Positions 4,469 to 5,559 of a stretch of 5,559 nucleotides of DNA are shown here, one piece after another; position 1 is the first letter of the stretch; every line of letters begins with the position of its first letter. The DNA lies in the NCBI GenBank assembly GCA_036268375.1, contig DATAUH010000553.1, positions 1 to 5,559 on the forward strand, in the 5' to 3' direction. The notes beneath the pieces are model-generated. The model made no database searches, had not been told where the DNA came from, and saw only the letters and a list, made by a program, of their open reading frames with translations. This DNA is from PALSA-243 sp036268375 (GTDB lineage Bacteria; Acidobacteriota; Terriglobia; Bryobacterales; Bryobacteraceae). A program made the translations under genes and the position numbers.

Positions 4469-5559
4469 TCATTTCAAGAGTCGTTCTGTGGCCGCATTCC
4501 AAGCTGCTGCAGCAGTCAGTTTAGCCTCGACCTGCGCAGTTTCGCCCTCTTTGATCGGGATCTCACTCGACTGCAGCGTCGCCGCGATTTCCGGGCTGCC
4601 CCAAAGCGTCGCATCAAAATCTTCGATCGCATAGAGCAGGTATTTACCCGGCGGAACTCGCTCGATCTGAAACAAGCCATTCTGATCGCATTGCGCGCGG
4701 CGCTTGATGTTCATCTTCCCGTCGCGCGGCGTGGGATCAACCAGTAGCGCAGTCACAGCCTTCGACGCGGTTTCCGCAACCCGGCCTTCGATCTTGGCAA
4801 AATTCGCGCTCAGGATCAGCTCAACCGGTTCCGGCGGAGCCTCTCGCAGTTCGAAATCGTCCGGCGACGCAGCTTTCCCCGCGATCGTCATGCGCTTCAG
4901 GAAATAGGACTCGCTGCCGGCATAAATGTTCACGTGATAGCGGCCGGCCAGCAGATTATCGATCGCATATTCGCCGGCTAGTGTTGCGTGCGATGTGCCA
5001 CCTTGTCCGGACGGTATGGATTCAAAGCCAACAAACGCATCTCCGGGTTGTGCGAGAGCCCCATTGCGTTCCAGCCGTAAGGTAATCCGTGCAGAAAATC
5101 CTTGGCGTGGTTCGAACGTTAGACCGTCCGCGTCCGCAGCTGTCAAATCGACCCGAAGTGAGCCGGAAACAGCGCTGCTCTCGTTCTGGAAACTGAGATT
5201 GTACAGCCCCGCCGGCACTCCGCCACGTTCGAATGAACCGTCTGCATTCACCGGAACAGAAATGCTCATCTCACCATCGCGAATCGGATTCAATCTCAAG
5301 TTGCTAATCATCAATTCTTTGGATAGATGTCCAGTGACGCGGCGCATAGCGGCCTTGCGTAAACTGATCACCAGGCCGGAAATCTCTTCGCCTTCCTTCA
5401 GCGTGATGGTCTTAGCGTCATTCGCTTGAACTGTCGATGAAAAATATGTGGCGACCTCTCCTTCGCTTGCATGCTCTCCCGTCGCCGTAAGAAATTCCGG
5501 AACAAACATGCCGGTCGGATTGGAGTCTGTCTCGGCACGCAGAAGATACTTTCCTGGCT
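4469..5559 (-). CDS. Carboxypeptidase-regulatory-like repeat protein, C-terminal part (5' partial)
   Basis: The frame is open through the right edge (about 363 residues visible) and ends at TGA 4471-4469. The ATG at 5509 is not the start: the codons before it read PGKYLLRAETDSNPTG, the end of another module. The protein is a string of Ig-like beta-sandwich modules of the carboxypeptidase regulatory-like (CarboxypepD_reg / Cna-B-like) kind. Each is marked by a G-x-F/Y-x(5-7)-AG/PGxY core: PGKYLLRAE (near 5557-5531), GSFERGGVPAGLYNL (5239-5195), GEYAIDNLLAGRYHV (4975-4931) and GLFQIERVPPGKYLLYA (4678-4628). A linker with KEGEEISGL (5395-5369), after a TYFSST segment, matches a signature I associate with acidobacterial proteins of this type; KEGETAQVEAKL near the C-terminus echoes it. 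Such proteins are usually exported and the modules are structural or binding, not catalytic. No membrane anchor is visible at the C-terminus, which ends ATERLLK. The N-terminal architecture and function are unknown. Confidence 0.86.
   Translation of the reverse strand, partial: PGKYLLRAETDSNPTGMFVPEFLTATGEHASEGEVATYFSSTVQANDAKTITLKEGEEISGLVISLRKAAMRRVTGHLSKELMISNLRLNPIRDGEMSISVPVNADGSFERGGVPAGLYNLSFQNESSAVSGSLRVDLTAADADGLTFEPRQGFSARITLRLERNGALAQPGDAFVGFESIPSGQGGTSHATLAGEYAIDNLLAGRYHVNIYAGSESYFLKRMTIAGKAASPDDFELREAPPEPVELILSANFAKIEGRVAETASKAVTALLVDPTPRDGKMNIKRRAQCDQNGLFQIERVPPGKYLLYAIEDFDATLWGSPEIAATLQSSEIPIKEGETAQVEAKLTAAAAWNAATERLLK

Overview
The window is moderately GC-rich bacterial chromosome. 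It best fits the Acidobacteriota (Solibacter/Bryobacter-like). This is inferred from two protein types common there: a secreted PHM/DBM-like copper monooxygenase domain, and a protein built of carboxypeptidase-regulatory-like repeats carrying a 'KEGEEISGL'-type signature. No rRNA, tRNA, CRISPR array, insertion sequence or phage gene was seen, so taxonomy rests on protein style alone.

Layout. (1) 1-705 (+): 3' end of a copper type II ascorbate-dependent monooxygenase-like protein, cut by the left edge. (2) 772-2860 (-): a two-gene unit transcribed right to left, with an SDR dehydrogenase (2860-2105) followed almost without gap by an MFS permease of the anion:cation symporter type (from 2100 or 2136 down to 772). 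(3) 2861-3244: a 384-bp gap with a possible promoter and an unrecognised 58-codon ORF on the minus strand. (4) 3245-3958 (-): rpiA, ribose-5-phosphate isomerase A, with a promoter placed so that the mRNA would be leaderless or nearly so. (5) 4155-4439 (+): a probable small three-helix membrane protein, divergent from rpiA. (6) 4469-5559 (-): the C-terminal part of a repeat protein of carboxypeptidase-regulatory-like beta-sandwich modules, open through the right edge.

How the genes relate. The SDR and MFS genes look translationally linked and probably serve uptake and oxidation or reduction of a sugar acid or related carbon source; the substrate cannot be read from the sequence. RpiA is pentose-phosphate housekeeping and appears to have its own promoter. 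The outer genes are extracytoplasmic-type proteins and are convergent with their inner neighbours, so they are not co-transcribed with the central genes. Short inverted repeats sit at both convergent junctions. I see no convincing undescribed multi-gene system. The items most worth a second look are the copper enzyme fragment, the leaderless rpiA architecture, the small membrane protein and the ORF in the SDR leader.
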